The position numbers and the translations under genes were made by a program. A stretch of DNA of 64,000 nt from Gemmatimonadota bacterium (GTDB taxonomy: Bacteria > JAAXHH01), in contig VXMB01000009.1 in the NCBI GenBank assembly GCA_009841265.1, forward strand, positions 417,911 to 481,910, in the 5' to 3' direction. A model generated the notes under the pieces. It worked only from the letters and a program-made list of their open reading frames with translations. It was not told the DNA's origin and made no database searches. Below, piece by piece: positions 37,255 to 45,478 of the stretch. Within the stretch, counting starts at the first letter, position 1. Each line of letters opens with the position of its first letter.

Positions 37255-38379
37255 TTACGCGGTGGCTTCGTGCTTTTCTGGCGTGCCGTTTCCCACGTAC
37301 TCGTAACGCGTGTTACGTCGTCGCGGCGTGTATCCCGCGTCGCTGATGAGGCGCTCGATCTCTACCGTAGGCATCACGAAACTCGTGCCTCCGGCGCTGA
37401 TGACGTTCTCTTCCATCATGGTGCTGCCGAAATCGTTCACCCCGTAGCCCAGGGCGATCTGCGCGATCTTAGGCCCCTGGGTCACATAGGACGCCTGGAC
37501 GTTCTCGATATTGTCCAGCATCAGCCGGGCGATCGCCACGGTGCGCAGGTAGTCGTACCCCGTCGCCTTTCGCGTATCCGGCAGTTCCGTGCCCTCCGGC
37601 TGGAAGCTCCATGCGATGAAGGCCGTGAAGTAACCGTCGTGGCGAGCCAGGGACTCGTCCTGCACTTCGCGGACCCGCAGAAGGTGTTTCAACCGGTGTT
37701 CGACGGTTTCCACCGATCCGAACATCATGGTGGCCGTCGACTTCATGCCGAGGCGGTGGGACAGGCTGTGGACGTCCAGCCATTCCTCCACCGTTTCCTT
37801 GCGGAAGGCGATGGCGTCGCGCACCTCGGTGTCCAGGATCTCGGCGCCGGCGCCCGGGAGGGATTTCAGTCCGGCCGCGCGCAGTCGGATCAGCGCTTCC
37901 TCGACCGAGATTCTCGAGATATGGGCGAGATAGACGATTTCCGCCACGGACAGTGAATGGAGATAGGCCGCGGGATAGCGCCGGGTGATTTCCGAGAAGA
38001 GCCGTTCGTAGTAGTCGATCTTCAGCTTCGGGTTCAAACCGCCCTGCATGAGGATTTCGCAGGATTCCGGCGTGTTCCCGCCGACGCTGATCAGTTCCTC
38101 GACCTTCGCAAAGATCTCCTCGTCCGGCAGCGTATATCCTTCCTGGTCGCCCGGGGGGCGGTAGAAGGCGCAGAACTTGCACCGCACCCAGCACACGTTG
38201 GTATAGTTGATATTGCGCCCGATGTTGTAGGTCACCACCGGCTCGGGGTGTCTGGTCTGGCGCACGTGATCGGCCAGCATGCCCAGTTCGGTGACGTTCG
38301 GGTGCTGGAAAAGACGCCTCCCGTCCTCGGCAGTCAGCCGCGTTCCGGCCAGGACTTTTTCCGCGATATCGGTGATCAT
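37255..38379 (-). CDS. mqnC: Cyclic dehypoxanthinyl futalosine synthase (MqnC)
   Basis: A 374-residue radical SAM enzyme that cyclises dehypoxanthinyl futalosine in menaquinone synthesis. The cluster motif is CWVRCKFCAFYR (C-x3-C-x2-C), preceded by NIGRNINYTNVC and followed by ILMQGGLNPKLKIDYYE and PGAGAEILDTEVRD. The start ATG 38379 (MITDIAEKVLAGTRL) is 5 bases after the mqnE stop; the longer frame to 38673 only reads mqnE out of frame. Confidence 0.95.
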   Translation of the reverse strand: MITDIAEKVLAGTRLTAEDGRRLFQHPNVTELGMLADHVRQTRHPEPVVTYNIGRNINYTNVCWVRCKFCAFYRPPGDQEGYTLPDEEIFAKVEELISVGGNTPESCEILMQGGLNPKLKIDYYERLFSEITRRYPAAYLHSLSVAEIVYLAHISRISVEEALIRLRAAGLKSLPGAGAEILDTEVRDAIAFRKETVEEWLDVHSLSHRLGMKSTATMMFGSVETVEHRLKHLLRVREVQDESLARHDGYFTAFIAWSFQPEGTELPDTRKATGYDYLRTVAIARLMLDNIENVQASYVTQGPKIAQIALGYGVNDFGSTMMEENVISAGGTSFVMPTVEIERLISDAGYTPRRRNTRYEYVGNGTPEKHEATA

Positions 38380-38384
38380 GTGGG

Positions 38385-39596
38385 TTAACCCTGGCTCGGT
38401 GTCGCGGCGGCCTTCGCCACGTTGGCCGCATCCCTGTTGGCCTTCGCCCCGGCGGCCTCCGCCCCGTTGGCGGTCTCCATATAGGCCGGACGGATCGTTT
38501 CGGGCTGGTCGACGATATGATAGAGCGCGTCGCGTTCGACGGGCTTCCGCCCCGACTCGCTGATCATATCGAGCATCTGCGTGTGGGTCAGGGCCTGCAT
38601 ACGGTCGGTGACCGGGTTCCGGGTGATTTCGTACTCCAGGACGCTGCCGTCCATGTCGTCCGCGCCGTACCACAGCGACACCTGCGTCACCGCCGGCGTG
38701 TTCATGATCCAGAACGACTTGATGTGGGGCACGTTGTCCAGCATGAGCCGGGCAACCGCGATCTCCCGGAGGTCCATCTGCCCCGTCGGCCCCGGCAGGT
38801 GCTCGATCGCCGTACGCTCAGGGTGCCACGACAGGGGAATGAAGGCCAGCAGTCCGTTTGTCTCGTCCTGCAGTTCACGCAGTTTCATGAGGTGGTAGAC
38901 TTTCTCCTCCGTCTGCTCCACGTGGCCGTACAGCATGGTGGCGTTCGACGGCAGGCCCACCTCGTGGGCGACGCGCGCGGTCTCGAGCCACTTGTCCGAA
39001 TCCGACTTGGCCTGGAACAGCTCCTCGTGCACCCGTTCGCTGAAGACCTCGGCCCCGCCGCCGGGCAGGGCGTCCACCCCGGCTTCTTTCAGATCCAGCA
39101 GGATCTCGGCCATGGACTTCTTGCCGATTCTCCGGATCTGCTCGAGTTCGATCATGGTGTAGGCCTTGAGGGACACCCCGGGCCGGACTTCCTTGATCAC
39201 CCGGACGATGTCCAGGTAATAGGCGTAGGGCAGCTTCGGGTTCACGCCCCCTACCATGTGGATTTCGGAGATGGGAATGTCAGCGTAGGTCTCCATCCTC
39301 GCCCTGATGTCGTCGGGCGAAAGCACGTAGCCCTCGGGGTCTTTAGGCAGGGCGTAAAACGAACAGAACAGGCAGCTCTTGTTGCAGATGTTGGTGTAGT
39401 TCAGGTGCTGGTTGCGCACGAAGTATACCCGGTCGCCGTGCATGCGCTCGCGCACCAGGTTGGCCAGGTAGCCGATGGCAGGAAGGTTCCCGTTCCGGTA
39501 CAGCCTTCTCCCGTCGTCGGCCGAAAGTCGCTCGCCCGCTGCGACCTTCTCGTGGATGTCTTCCAGTCCCGCCGCGGCGATCAATGCTTCGAACAA
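38385..39596 (-). CDS. mqnE: Aminofutalosine synthase (MqnE)
   Basis: A 403-residue radical SAM enzyme that joins 3-enolpyruvylbenzoate and SAM to aminofutalosine. Motif CNKSCLFCSFYA (C-x3-C-x2-C) follows VRNQHLNYTNI; further on come IHMVGGVNPKLPYAYYLD and PGGGAEVFSERVHEEL. The start is TTG 39596 with GAGGAG 6 nt upstream. The last 25 residues are an Ala/Asn-rich tail (GAEAAGAKANRDAANVAKAA) that other MqnE proteins lack. First gene of the mqn operon. Confidence 0.95.
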   Translation of the reverse strand: MFEALIAAAGLEDIHEKVAAGERLSADDGRRLYRNGNLPAIGYLANLVRERMHGDRVYFVRNQHLNYTNICNKSCLFCSFYALPKDPEGYVLSPDDIRARMETYADIPISEIHMVGGVNPKLPYAYYLDIVRVIKEVRPGVSLKAYTMIELEQIRRIGKKSMAEILLDLKEAGVDALPGGGAEVFSERVHEELFQAKSDSDKWLETARVAHEVGLPSNATMLYGHVEQTEEKVYHLMKLRELQDETNGLLAFIPLSWHPERTAIEHLPGPTGQMDLREIAVARLMLDNVPHIKSFWIMNTPAVTQVSLWYGADDMDGSVLEYEITRNPVTDRMQALTHTQMLDMISESGRKPVERDALYHIVDQPETIRPAYMETANGAEAAGAKANRDAANVAKAAATPSQG

Positions 39597-39733
39597 AACC
39601 GTCTCCTCATAAACAGTCGTTCAGTTTCAACCGGCGGGCGTCCTCTGCAGACGCCGACCCGCCACACGCTTCCCTCTTATTATGCACTTCCGAGCCCTTT
39701 TTCACAATAAGAATCACCTCGGCAATCTCCCTG

Positions 39734-40684
39734 TCATTCCTCGACGAGGCCCTGTGCCGTCCAGCCGGGATCCGGGTCGCCGGCCATCGCCTTCCGAACG
39801 CCGGAACCGGGCGCCTCAGCCGTACCCCAGTAATCCATCGTTTCCGGCACTCTTCGCCACACCGCGGGTTCGTGCGTTGCTTCGTCTTCGATGCACGCCA
39901 GGTCGCTGGAGCATTCGTTCACGTATCCGGCCGGATCCTTGTAGTAGCAGAAGATGTTGTTGCCGGGGCCGTGACGTCCCGGCCCCCAGTCGGGTTCCTG
40001 CCCCCGGTCACGAAGGTTGGAGACCCTTCTCATCAAGGCGTCCACGCCGGACATCCCGTACGCGACGTGGTTGACCGATGCGTGATCCGCGCGAGTGAAC
40101 ACGACGACGTGATGTCTCCGGCCGCATCGCAGGAAGACCATCTGGTCCTCGATCCAGTCCGAGACCCGGAATCCGAGCACATCGGTATAGAACGCCACGG
40201 TCTGCTCGAACCGCGGCGTGTTGAGACCCACGTGGCACAACCGGCGGGGTCCATCGTGCTCGCCGGACCCGCCGTTCGCATCGGATCCGCCGTTCGCATC
40301 GGCCCCGCCGTTCGCGTGTCGGGCCACGCCGGCCGACAGTTCGATGCAGCGGTTTTCCGGGTCCAGGAATCGCAGCCCGTACCCGCCGCCGGGTTCGTCC
40401 AGGACGCCCGGAGGGGCCACGATGGTGATTCCCCGGCGTTCGAGCTCGGTTGCCGCCCCGTCGACCGCCTCGCATCCGTCAACGCTGAAGGCCAGGTGGT
40501 GCAGCCCAGGCCGTTTCGCCGCATGCAGACTGAGAATGTAATGCTCGGTCGACGCTCCTCGGAAATACCGTGCGTGCCGGTCCTCGCCGGCCGAGCCGAG
40601 TCCCCAGGCCTCGAGGTAGAACTTCGCGTGGGTCGGGGTCGCGGGTGACAGCAACCCCACGTGGCGGATGTCCAGGATCTTCAT
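39734..40684 (-). CDS. Two-domain VOC (glyoxalase/extradiol dioxygenase-like) protein
   Basis: A 316-residue protein of two vicinal-oxygen-chelate domains. Domain 1: LDIRHVGLLSPATPTHAKFY, LHHLAFSVD and FLDPENRCIELS. Domain 2: LCHVGLNTPRFEQTVAFYTD, VNHVAYGMSG and FCYYKDPAGYVNE. The H, H and E metal ligands typical of catechol 2,3-dioxygenases can be matched in both halves. The linker is a hexapeptide repeat (ADANGG, SDANGG) encoded by 18-bp units. The start overlaps the stop of the next upstream gene by four bases and has GGAGGGAG upstream. Substrate unknown. Confidence 0.85.
   Translation of the reverse strand: MKILDIRHVGLLSPATPTHAKFYLEAWGLGSAGEDRHARYFRGASTEHYILSLHAAKRPGLHHLAFSVDGCEAVDGAATELERRGITIVAPPGVLDEPGGGYGLRFLDPENRCIELSAGVARHANGGADANGGSDANGGSGEHDGPRRLCHVGLNTPRFEQTVAFYTDVLGFRVSDWIEDQMVFLRCGRRHHVVVFTRADHASVNHVAYGMSGVDALMRRVSNLRDRGQEPDWGPGRHGPGNNIFCYYKDPAGYVNECSSDLACIEDEATHEPAVWRRVPETMDYWGTAEAPGSGVRKAMAGDPDPGWTAQGLVEE
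40269..40316. repeat. 18-bp tandem repeat encoding the VOC interdomain linker
   Basis: Units ccgccgttcgcatcggat at 40269, ccgccgttcgcatcggcc at 40287 and a partial third at 40305. They encode the six-residue repeat DANGGS/A. Confidence 0.9.
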
Positions 40685-41394
40685 CCGGGAAGCTCCCTCC
40701 GGTTCAACGCGATCTTCAAGTCCCGCCGGATGTAGATTTCGACGAACTCGCGCAGCCACACGTCCTTCGCCAGCGTGAACCGATCGATCAGTTGCTGCCG
40801 GGGTCCGTCGGTGAGGTAAACGATGCGCCACAGGTTCAGCGGCCGCAATTCACTGCCATCGACCGAATGCTCAACGTGAAAGAGCGGCTGTTTATCGCCT
40901 GCTTGAAGCGGATTCCCATCCATGCCGGGCAGTTCCGTCGTGCCGATGAATGTGACGCGCTGCCGCCCGGGATTGAGAAAGACGCGTTCGAGAACCAGCC
41001 CGTGCTTCGACGGTTCAAGCCAGAGGCGCTGCCGCGAGCATCGCACGAAGGATTCGGCTCCGCCGGTCGATGCCTGCCGGTTCCAATAGCTGGAACTGCC
41101 TTTCTTTACCACAGAAGGAATATACAGGTCGGGCCGGAACGCCTTCTTTACCTCCATGTCCCACAGCATGGTCCGGGTGAACCTGAGCGGCTTGTTCGTG
41201 CGGTAATAACGGGCCAGCGTCCCGTTGATGTCGACGGGATCAAGCTCGATTCGGGTGTTGCCAGGGTTGGTCCAGGCCCGTTCGAATGCTGCTTCATGTG
41301 TCGGCGGACTGACGGGCGCCGCGGCTTCTCCCGGAACGCCGGCGCCTTTCGGAACGCCGGCGCCTTCCGCCTCGTGCATTTTCTCGCGTTTCAT
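40681..41394 (-). CDS. Conserved-looking protein of unknown function coupled to the VOC gene
   Basis: I do not recognise this 237-residue protein. It has no signal peptide or membrane helix. The N-terminal 30 residues are low complexity (EGAGVPKGAGVPGEAAAP) and come from 18-bp repeats. The rest is a dense alpha/beta sequence with many R, W and F residues: RFTRTMLWDMEVKKAFRPDL, SFVRCSRQRLWLEPSKHG and LNLWRIVYLTDGPRQQLIDR. It overlaps the VOC gene by four bases (ATGA) and begins 10 bases after the NCS2 permease stop, so all three are probably co-transcribed. A role with the VOC enzyme in breakdown of an imported substrate is only a guess. Confidence 0.7.
   Translation of the reverse strand: MKREKMHEAEGAGVPKGAGVPGEAAAPVSPPTHEAAFERAWTNPGNTRIELDPVDINGTLARYYRTNKPLRFTRTMLWDMEVKKAFRPDLYIPSVVKKGSSSYWNRQASTGGAESFVRCSRQRLWLEPSKHGLVLERVFLNPGRQRVTFIGTTELPGMDGNPLQAGDKQPLFHVEHSVDGSELRPLNLWRIVYLTDGPRQQLIDRFTLAKDVWLREFVEIYIRRDLKIALNRRELPG
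41333..41368. repeat. 18-bp tandem duplication in the unknown gene's N-terminus
   Basis: ggaacgccggcgcctttc (41333-41350) is followed at once by ggaacgccggcgccttcc (41351-41368). On the minus strand this encodes two copies of KGAGVP/EGAGVP. Confidence 0.88.
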
Positions 41395-41404
41395 CCTTCG
41401 CGTC

Positions 41405-43174
41405 TCATGATGTGCTCGGCTGGTTCCTGTCCGGCTCGGGAACTTTCACGTGGACGGTAACGATATCCGTGTCGTGGAACTGCTGGTGGCGGACGGAGGA
41501 AGCGATGTGCCGCAACAGCCGAAGCGAAACTTCCCGTTCCACCAGCACGTCGTCGGGTCGGTCCGCCAGCAATCCGATCCGGTCCTGAACGTTCTCCTCA
41601 CCCGCCGCGGCAATGAACTCGAGGACGGCGCCACCGCTTTCCCTTCGCGCCTTCAGGAGCAGGCGCCTTCGCTCGCTGCTCTCCCTGCCCTCGTCCTGCT
41701 CGATCAGCGTCAGCAGCGTCTCCTCGCTGGCGGCGTCGAGACGGCCGACCATCTCCGGTCCCCATCCGTTTCGGGATGCGAACGCCTCGAGGAACGCCCT
41801 GATCTTCGGCAGCACGGACAGGTCGAGCGCCACTTCGATCCGGCTGCTGCGCGGGGCCGTCGCTTCCAGAAACAGGGTCATGAGGATCGCCATGATACCA
41901 CCGGCCGTTATGCCGTTCGCCAGCAGGCCGCCCCCCAACTCCGCGAGCACTTCGGGGAACAGGAGGTCGTTCTGGCAGCCGACGCCGACCCAGAAGGCGA
42001 CGCCCGCGATCAGTGCCTTGCGATGGTCGATCCCGCCCTGCACCACCTCGGTCATCCCTCGGACGAAGGTCAACGCCAGCACGACGGTCAGATAGGCGAC
42101 CACGACCGCACTGGGAATAGCGAGGATCATGGCGAGGAACTTGGGCAGGAACGCCAGCACGATCAGCACGCCGGCGGCAATGATGCCCACGCGGCGGGCC
42201 GCGACCCCCGTGAGTTCAACGGTCGGGACGCTGACGCCAATAGTCTGCGTCGGCACGATTCCGGCGATGCCTGAAAGCAGTTTGCCGATACCGTCCGCCG
42301 TCACCGCACCCTCCACGGCCCGGTAGTCCACGGCCCTCGGCCGGCGCCACGACACGCGCTGGATGGCGACGGCACCGGTTATCGTCTGGATAGCGCCGAT
42401 GAGGGCCACGAAAGCGAAGGCAGGCAGAAGACTCACGAAGGCCGGCCCGAGGTCGAAACCGATACCCGGCCAATTGCCCTGTGGCAACCCGATCCACGGT
42501 GCCCGGGCAATCAGGTCGAAGTCGTAGAGCCCCAGTGATCCGCCGATGACCGAACCTACGATCACCCCGATGAGCGGAGCCCACAGACGCAGCGTCGCCC
42601 CTGCCGTGAGGGAAATGCCGCCGATGACCAGACCCGTCGCCACTGCGGTGAGCGGTGCACTGAGCGCCGCGTCCTGCGGCGCGTCGGCCAGGCGGCTGAA
42701 TACAACCGGCAGCACGGTCGCCGGGATCAGCATGTTCACGGTGCCGACGATGGTCGGTGTGAGAAGCCGCCTGAACAGGGCCAGCCGCATCGATATCACG
42801 ATCGGGACGAGTGACGATGCGACGACGAGGGTGGCGAGCAGCGCCGGACCGCCTTCGACGAGAGCGCTGACGCAGACCCCGATAAAGGCGCCAGCGGGAC
42901 CCATGAAGAGCAGGTATCCCGCACCGACCCGGCTGAATCTGACGGCCTGCAGCGCGGTGCAGATCCCACTGACGGCGACCGCGCCGAACACGGCCCAGGA
43001 CAGGTACGCCTCGGTTCCGCCGCTGGCCCGTATGATGATCGTGGGGATGAAGATGATGCTTGTTATGCCGAGTACGACCAGTTGCAGGCCGCTGCCCAGC
43101 GACACAAGCGCCGGAGGATGTTCGCCGGGTTCGTATTGAACGCCAGAAGCGCTTTGCTCGTCACGGCTGCTCAC
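41405..43174 (-). CDS. NCS2-family (xanthine/uracil-type) permease with C-terminal HATPase-like domain
   Basis: A 589-residue protein. Residues about 25-440 are a multi-helix NCS2 transporter: LGSGLQLVVLGITSIIFIPT, AVEGAVTADGIGKLLSGIAG (the family's core segment with conserved GTXX-like GIGKLLSG) and IVPTQTIGVSV, where many NCS2 proteins have NGT or similar. Residues about 450-575 look like a GHKL/RsbW-type ATPase domain: SRIEVALDLSVLPKIRAFLE, RLDAASEETLLTLIEQ and VSLRLLRHIASSVRHQ. The usual N-box asparagine is missing, so ATP binding is doubtful. The start is GTG 43174 with AGGGGAG four bases upstream. Substrate unknown; a purine or pyrimidine is the family expectation. Confidence 0.82.
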   Translation of the reverse strand: MSSRDEQSASGVQYEPGEHPPALVSLGSGLQLVVLGITSIIFIPTIIIRASGGTEAYLSWAVFGAVAVSGICTALQAVRFSRVGAGYLLFMGPAGAFIGVCVSALVEGGPALLATLVVASSLVPIVISMRLALFRRLLTPTIVGTVNMLIPATVLPVVFSRLADAPQDAALSAPLTAVATGLVIGGISLTAGATLRLWAPLIGVIVGSVIGGSLGLYDFDLIARAPWIGLPQGNWPGIGFDLGPAFVSLLPAFAFVALIGAIQTITGAVAIQRVSWRRPRAVDYRAVEGAVTADGIGKLLSGIAGIVPTQTIGVSVPTVELTGVAARRVGIIAAGVLIVLAFLPKFLAMILAIPSAVVVAYLTVVLALTFVRGMTEVVQGGIDHRKALIAGVAFWVGVGCQNDLLFPEVLAELGGGLLANGITAGGIMAILMTLFLEATAPRSSRIEVALDLSVLPKIRAFLEAFASRNGWGPEMVGRLDAASEETLLTLIEQDEGRESSERRRLLLKARRESGGAVLEFIAAAGEENVQDRIGLLADRPDDVLVEREVSLRLLRHIASSVRHQQFHDTDIVTVHVKVPEPDRNQPSTS

Positions 43175-43277
43175 AGGACTCCCCTGGCCGGTATACGCAC
43201 ACCGGGTGATCCAACACCTGGAGATGTACGGAATCCACCGTGGACCCGATCCGGAATGAGCGGTGGCAGCGTTTCGC

Positions 43278-43577
43278 TCAGCCGGGCCGTCCGGTCAACC
43301 AGTTCCATGGGCGGACGTGAGACTCGGCGAAGGTGCCCGCCTGGGCATAGGGACTGCCTTCGACAAATGCCCGTGCTACCTCGATAGAGGGCGCCTCGAG
43401 CACGAGGACGAAACCGGTGACGGACCGGTCACCCTCACTGAGCGTTTGCCCGCCGTGATGTACGGTCACATCGGGATGATGGGTGGAATCGTGAATGTAG
43501 GCGGCAAATGATTCCTGTAGACGAAGCCTTTCCTGTGCCATTTCCGCCTTATGTGTCGCAGAGACTACGAAAAACAT
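43278..43577 (-). CDS. YciI-like protein
   Basis: A 99-residue YciI/YCII-fold protein (dimeric alpha-beta barrel): MFFVVSATHKAEMAQERLRL, a His-rich stretch with IHDSTHHPDVTVHHGG, then TGFVLVLEAPSIEVARAFVE, DPYA-like GSPYAQAGTFAE and VRPWNWLTG. The start at 43577 has GGAGG four bases upstream; the frame to 43604 has no site. Family members are small enzymes or sensors of unknown substrate. It stands between the NCS2 permease and ubiD-like genes on the same strand. Confidence 0.88.
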   Translation of the reverse strand: MFFVVSATHKAEMAQERLRLQESFAAYIHDSTHHPDVTVHHGGQTLSEGDRSVTGFVLVLEAPSIEVARAFVEGSPYAQAGTFAESHVRPWNWLTGRPG

Positions 43578-43693
43578 CTGTCCTCCCTTCCTGCCGGGAT
43601 GCACGCAAGATCATACCGACACGCGATCTTACGGGCAGCCGACAAAGCCTGATTCATTAACGTAGTGCAAGAGTTAGAAATGTTAAGTATAAA

Positions 43694-43726
43694 AACTAAG
43701 TCGGAAAGGTTATGCAAGACTTAGTT
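43694..43726 (-). terminator. Putative terminator downstream of the UbiD-like gene
   Basis: Inverted repeat AACTAAGTC (43694-43702) / GACTTAGTT (43718-43726) with a 15-nt loop. Reading the minus strand, the second arm runs into five T residues. The stem is short and AT-rich, so efficiency may be low. The surrounding 43578-43790 stretch is AT-rich and otherwise empty. Confidence 0.5.
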
Positions 43727-43790
43727 GCGACGGCGATTTCAGGATACGTCGGGACCGAAACCGGGCGGTCCATCTCCAGCCTTGACCAGG

Positions 43791-45236
43791 TTACAGATCC
43801 AGTTCCGGCCAGAGCTTGTCTATGCGCCGGTCGACTTCTTCGGGCATGCGCAGGATTTCCGGCCATCCCCGGTCGAATCCCTCGTCCGGCCATTTCTCGG
43901 TGGCGTCGATGCCCAGCTTGCCGCTCACGTCGGCGGTCTGCGCGGCGAAATCCAGGACGTCGCAGGGCCCCTCGCTGATCAGCAGGTCCCGCTTCGGATC
44001 GATGGCGACGCCGACCCGCCAGGCGACTTCCCGCATATTATGCACGTCCACGTCCTTGTCCACAACGATTATCACCTTGGTGAACATCATCTGGCCCAGG
44101 CCCCAGAGGGCGTGCATCACCTTCCGGGCGTGGCCGGGATAGCGCTTGTCGATGGATACGATGGCCAGGTTGTGGAAGATGCCTTCGACGGGCAGGTCGA
44201 TGTCCACGATTTCCGGCAGGGTGGTCTTGAGCAGCGGGAGAAAGATGCGTTCGGTGGCCTTCCCGAGCCACCCGTCTTCCTGCGGCGGCGGTCCGACGAT
44301 GGTCGTCGGGTAGATGGCGTCTTTTCTCCGCGTGATGGCGGTAAGGTGGAACACGGGGTACTCGTCGGGCAGCGAGTAGTAGCCCTGGTGATCTCCGAAG
44401 GGCCCTTCCACGCGCCGTTCATGGGGTTCGGCGTACCCCTCAAGGACGATCTGGGCGTTGGCCGGCACCTCCAGGTCCACCGTGTGGCACTTCACCAGCT
44501 GGACCGGTTGCCTGCGAAGGAATCCGGCCAGCATGTACTCATCGATCTCGTCGGGCAGGGGCGCCGTCGCGGCGTACATGGTTTCCGGATCCGGTCCAAG
44601 CACGATGGCGACCTCCAGCCGCTTGCCCATCTCCTCCGCGACGCGGTAGTGATGGGCGCCGCCCTTGTGCCGTTGCCAGTGAAGCCCCAGGGTTTTCTCG
44701 TCGAAGACCTGGAGCCGGTACATGCCCACGTTCCGCGTGTCCTTCCCAGGGTGTTTCGTAATGACCTGGGGAAAGGTGATGTACCTTCCACCGTCGCCGG
44801 GCCAGCACTTGATGACCGGAATGCTATCGAGAGACGCCGCGTCGGTCTCGACTATTTCCTGACAGGGGCCGTTGCGCACGGTCCTGCTCTGGGTATCCTT
44901 CAACCGGGCGAGCCGGGGCAGGAGCTGGAGCTTTCCCGCAAGGGAGGCGGGCACCTGGGGATTGATCAGGTCGGCGATTTCGGCCGCGATGTCGTTCAGG
45001 TCCTCGGTACTCAGGGCCAGCTCCATGCGGCGTTTCGACCCGAAGGTATTGATTAGCACGGGTATGCCGGAATGGCCTTTTACGTTGGTGAAGAGCAATG
45101 CCGGCCCGTTCTGCTTGACCACGCGGTCCGCGATGGCGCTGATCTCCAGCTCGGGATCGATCTCCGCAGTGATTTCCTTCAACTCACCTTCTTCCCGAAG
45201 CAGATCGACGAACGTATTTAAGTCTTTGTGAGCCAT
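43791..45236 (-). CDS. UbiD family decarboxylase
   Basis: A 481-residue prenyl-FMN-dependent decarboxylase. It has the UbiD signatures RVVKQNGPALLFTNVKGH, FGSKRRMELAL, YRLQVFDEKTLGLHWQRHKG, EGPFGDHQGYYS (active-site region) and MFTKVIIVVDKDVDVHN. It starts at ATG 45236 (MAHKDLNTFVDLL); the extra residues of the longer frame are repeats out of context. UbiD homologues act late in the futalosine menaquinone pathway or in ubiquinone synthesis. Given mqnA/C/E in the same window, a menaquinone role is likely but not proven. Confidence 0.88.
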   Translation of the reverse strand: MAHKDLNTFVDLLREEGELKEITAEIDPELEISAIADRVVKQNGPALLFTNVKGHSGIPVLINTFGSKRRMELALSTEDLNDIAAEIADLINPQVPASLAGKLQLLPRLARLKDTQSRTVRNGPCQEIVETDAASLDSIPVIKCWPGDGGRYITFPQVITKHPGKDTRNVGMYRLQVFDEKTLGLHWQRHKGGAHHYRVAEEMGKRLEVAIVLGPDPETMYAATAPLPDEIDEYMLAGFLRRQPVQLVKCHTVDLEVPANAQIVLEGYAEPHERRVEGPFGDHQGYYSLPDEYPVFHLTAITRRKDAIYPTTIVGPPPQEDGWLGKATERIFLPLLKTTLPEIVDIDLPVEGIFHNLAIVSIDKRYPGHARKVMHALWGLGQMMFTKVIIVVDKDVDVHNMREVAWRVGVAIDPKRDLLISEGPCDVLDFAAQTADVSGKLGIDATEKWPDEGFDRGWPEILRMPEEVDRRIDKLWPELDL

Positions 45237-45401
45237 TGACTTGCTGCCTGAAAAGAGTTCGATTCGACATGGGGTTCGGCATGGGGTTCGGCGCCACGCC
45301 ACGATGGTATTTCCACCCGTGTAAAGTACCCCCGGCGATGGTCCAAGTCAATTCATTACTGGCGGATCGGAGCGTCCCGGCCGAGACCGCGAAAAAACAG
45401 G

Positions 45402-45430
45402 TTGCAAACCACGGGACGATGTAATAGGAT
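45402..45430 (+). promoter_or_regulatory. Possible promoter of the SelA-fold gene
   Basis: TTGCAA (45402-45407), spacer 17, TAGGAT (45425-45430), about 49 nt before the start. A moderate match; the opposite-strand ubiD-like gene has no clear promoter in this 242-base divergent spacer. Confidence 0.35.
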
Positions 45431-45478
45431 TAGTGGCGCTTTCGAAACACCGTCCTTCGAATCATGCCAGGGTATTGC

